In this document: one piece after another, positions 7,201 through 7,376 of the stretch
Layout: every line of letters starts with the position of its first letter
Numbering within the stretch: the stretch's first letter is position 1
Origin: Bacteroidales bacterium
GTDB lineage: Bacteria; Bacteroidota; Bacteroidia; Bacteroidales; JAGOPY01
Direction: 5' to 3'
Length of the DNA: 7,376 bases
Assembly: GCA_030638325.1 (NCBI GenBank)
Contig: DAOWEV010000256.1
Coordinates: 1-7,376, forward strand
The notes under the pieces: model-generated
The model's database searches: none
Told to the model about the DNA's origin: nothing
The model's input: the letters and a program-made list of their open reading frames with translations, nothing else
Position numbers and translations under genes: made by a program

Positions 7201-7376
7201 ATCAGGAAAAATAAACTGGAACAGCATTCCATTGCTGATGCCAAACAAGATTCGGAAAACCTGTTCTCTCAACTACTCATATTAAATGATTCCTCGCTGC
7301 AATCCTTATACAACCTCTTACTGAATAAATCCGTATTCGTGATTCAGGAGATAAGCAATGAGTTGGTTTTTCCTAA
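4267..7376 (+). CDS. SLC12-like (Na-K-Cl type) cation-chloride cotransporter with long unrecognised C-terminal extension, 3' end outside window
   Basis: The frame is open from ATG 4267 to the right edge (1036 complete codons). Residues 1-418 form an APC-superfamily membrane domain with about 12 helices. Matches to eukaryotic NKCC proteins are clear: LGVIMYMRLGWIVG (TM1), GGIYYILSRSLG (73-84), FFPAVTGFTAGVAMSGDLKNP (204-224, TM6), and GGPRILQAMSTDRITP (294-309) with GKGYGVNNEP (313-322) after TM8. Residues about 454-725 match the SLC12 cytosolic domain: RPNIMLFSGG (457-466), KTIDIW (594-599) followed by GGGNNCTMVLSLIKFMW, and SEADLIFLGIS (681-691). Expected role: inner-membrane symport of Cl- with Na+ and/or K+. 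The TM6 Pro206 and Thr209 and the TM3 tyrosines Tyr76/Tyr77 of the K+ site are kept, as are TM8 Ser286-Ser287 of the Na+ site. From about 726 to at least 1036 a soluble, mostly helical region follows that I cannot assign. The N-terminus is very short and lacks the eukaryotic phosphoregulatory tail. Actual ions transported are inferred. Confidence 0.88.
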   Translation, partial: MAGKQIKFGTFSGVFTPSILTILGVIMYMRLGWIVGESGLILAIAIILVAHIISITTGLSIASIATDKKIRTGGIYYILSRSLGLPIGGAIGITMFIGTALSIALYLIGFAENFLGIQMIRDMTGLDESVMSYRIVGTAIILILVIITLISTNMAIKTQFFILAAIAISLASIFIGLFSAPGTETTAIRPVAEGKSFVVMFAIFFPAVTGFTAGVAMSGDLKNPRKNIPAGTLISILTGLIVYIGLTIAFASFVDRDLLLSDKNFLMKIAWFSPLVIAGIWGATLSSAIGGLLGGPRILQAMSTDRITPKFFGKGYGVNNEPRTALLLTFLIAEGGILIGQLDVIASIVSIFFIAAYGAINLAFALEKWASTDFRPSFKISKWVGIIGFVASFIVMFRIDPTATAVAIIILAGIHYFISKKKLELDFGDVWQSVWSSIVRSTLKNISKKGLEERNWRPNIMLFSGGTAVRPYLIDFGKALVGSQGLLSNFHLILNKSATVLLKKSQQAVADTEGTPTEGIFTRRQECKDIYEGIETIASTYGFSGVEPNTVLMGWARHSQDPVRFVQMIKTLSDLDLNIIMLDYDKSAGFGTYKTIDIWCRGGGNNCTMVLSLIKFMWMSEAWKSAKVRLLLINPQNDQKDTLYDSAYQAIDNLRIDTEVKIINNQIEQRPVHEIIRIVSSEADLIFLGISEVQSGEEHNYVQDVNLLCQNLGTIALVKASSGFKDFELNISKDQMAREKTAYAEEKGMGLAVRVIKVPEIKYPDQPVLAEHISILFDKVKRINELIYKNYLTDIFSSHSKSLALVKEIIDKYYDKLQKDPRVLLSNSKNEEHDFYSGFLNEIYELSKKQDDITFLNQKDMLSESLNEFIEEVGKIPQNIPEKISKTLEKDVLKINKGDPFSLKWFKLRHHLAIITSSKAVNYDIDYRDLVRSYFPGRQYTAMLEVMMNWGLVSLQFSVKTRNFIKAALESYLMLEEKIRKNKLEQHSIADAKQDSENLFSQLLILNDSSLQSLYNLLLNKSVFVIQEISNELVFP

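Noticed and set aside
1..7376. tRNA, rRNA, riboswitch, CRISPR array, transposase or defence genes
   Set aside because: None was found. All gaps longer than 60 bp were read, and no direct-repeat array or recognisable structured RNA class is present.

Overview
The window looks like a chromosomal piece of a Bacteroidetes (Bacteroidota) genome, probably an environmental Bacteroidales-type organism. Reasons: start regions are AT-rich and lack Shine-Dalgarno motifs; octamers matching the Bacteroidetes -7 consensus TAnnTTTG lie ahead of two genes; there is a DUF1573 secreted protein and a lipoprotein NamZ, both frequent in this phylum; and the noncoding DNA holds palindromic and AT-rich repeat-like elements. 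No phage, plasmid, transposase, CRISPR or RNA gene is seen.

Layout. (1) 1-848, minus strand: the N-terminal 282 residues of a LolC/LolE-type FtsX-fold ABC permease, running off the left edge. (2) 864-2087, plus: a lipoprotein of the NamZ family (formerly DUF1343; exo-beta-N-acetylmuramidase, GH171). The two genes are divergent with only 15 bp between start codons. (3) 2088-2154: a convergent gap filled by two hairpins, REP-like or a bidirectional transcription end. (4) 2155-3354, minus: a PLP-dependent class I aminotransferase. (5) 3375-3402: an intrinsic terminator for (6), 3424-3894, minus, a secreted DUF1573 protein. (7) 3895-4266: a 372-bp AT-rich gap with a promoter candidate, a short palindrome and a roughly 150-bp inverted-repeat (MITE-like) element. 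(8) 4267 to the right edge, plus: a very long transporter gene, at least 1036 codons. Its first ~725 residues match eukaryotic SLC12 cation-chloride cotransporters (12 membrane segments plus the SLC12 cytosolic domain). It then carries at least 310 further residues that I do not recognise.

How the genes relate. The permease and the NamZ lipoprotein both belong to the Gram-negative envelope: LolCDE-type complexes extract lipoproteins from the inner membrane, and NamZ acts on peptidoglycan fragments. The aminotransferase and DUF1573 genes point the same way but are separated by a terminator, so they are probably not a simple operon. The cotransporter stands alone behind its own leader.

No clearly new multi-gene system is visible. 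The most unusual items are the large extra C-terminal region on the SLC12-like transporter and the two kinds of palindromic noncoding elements.
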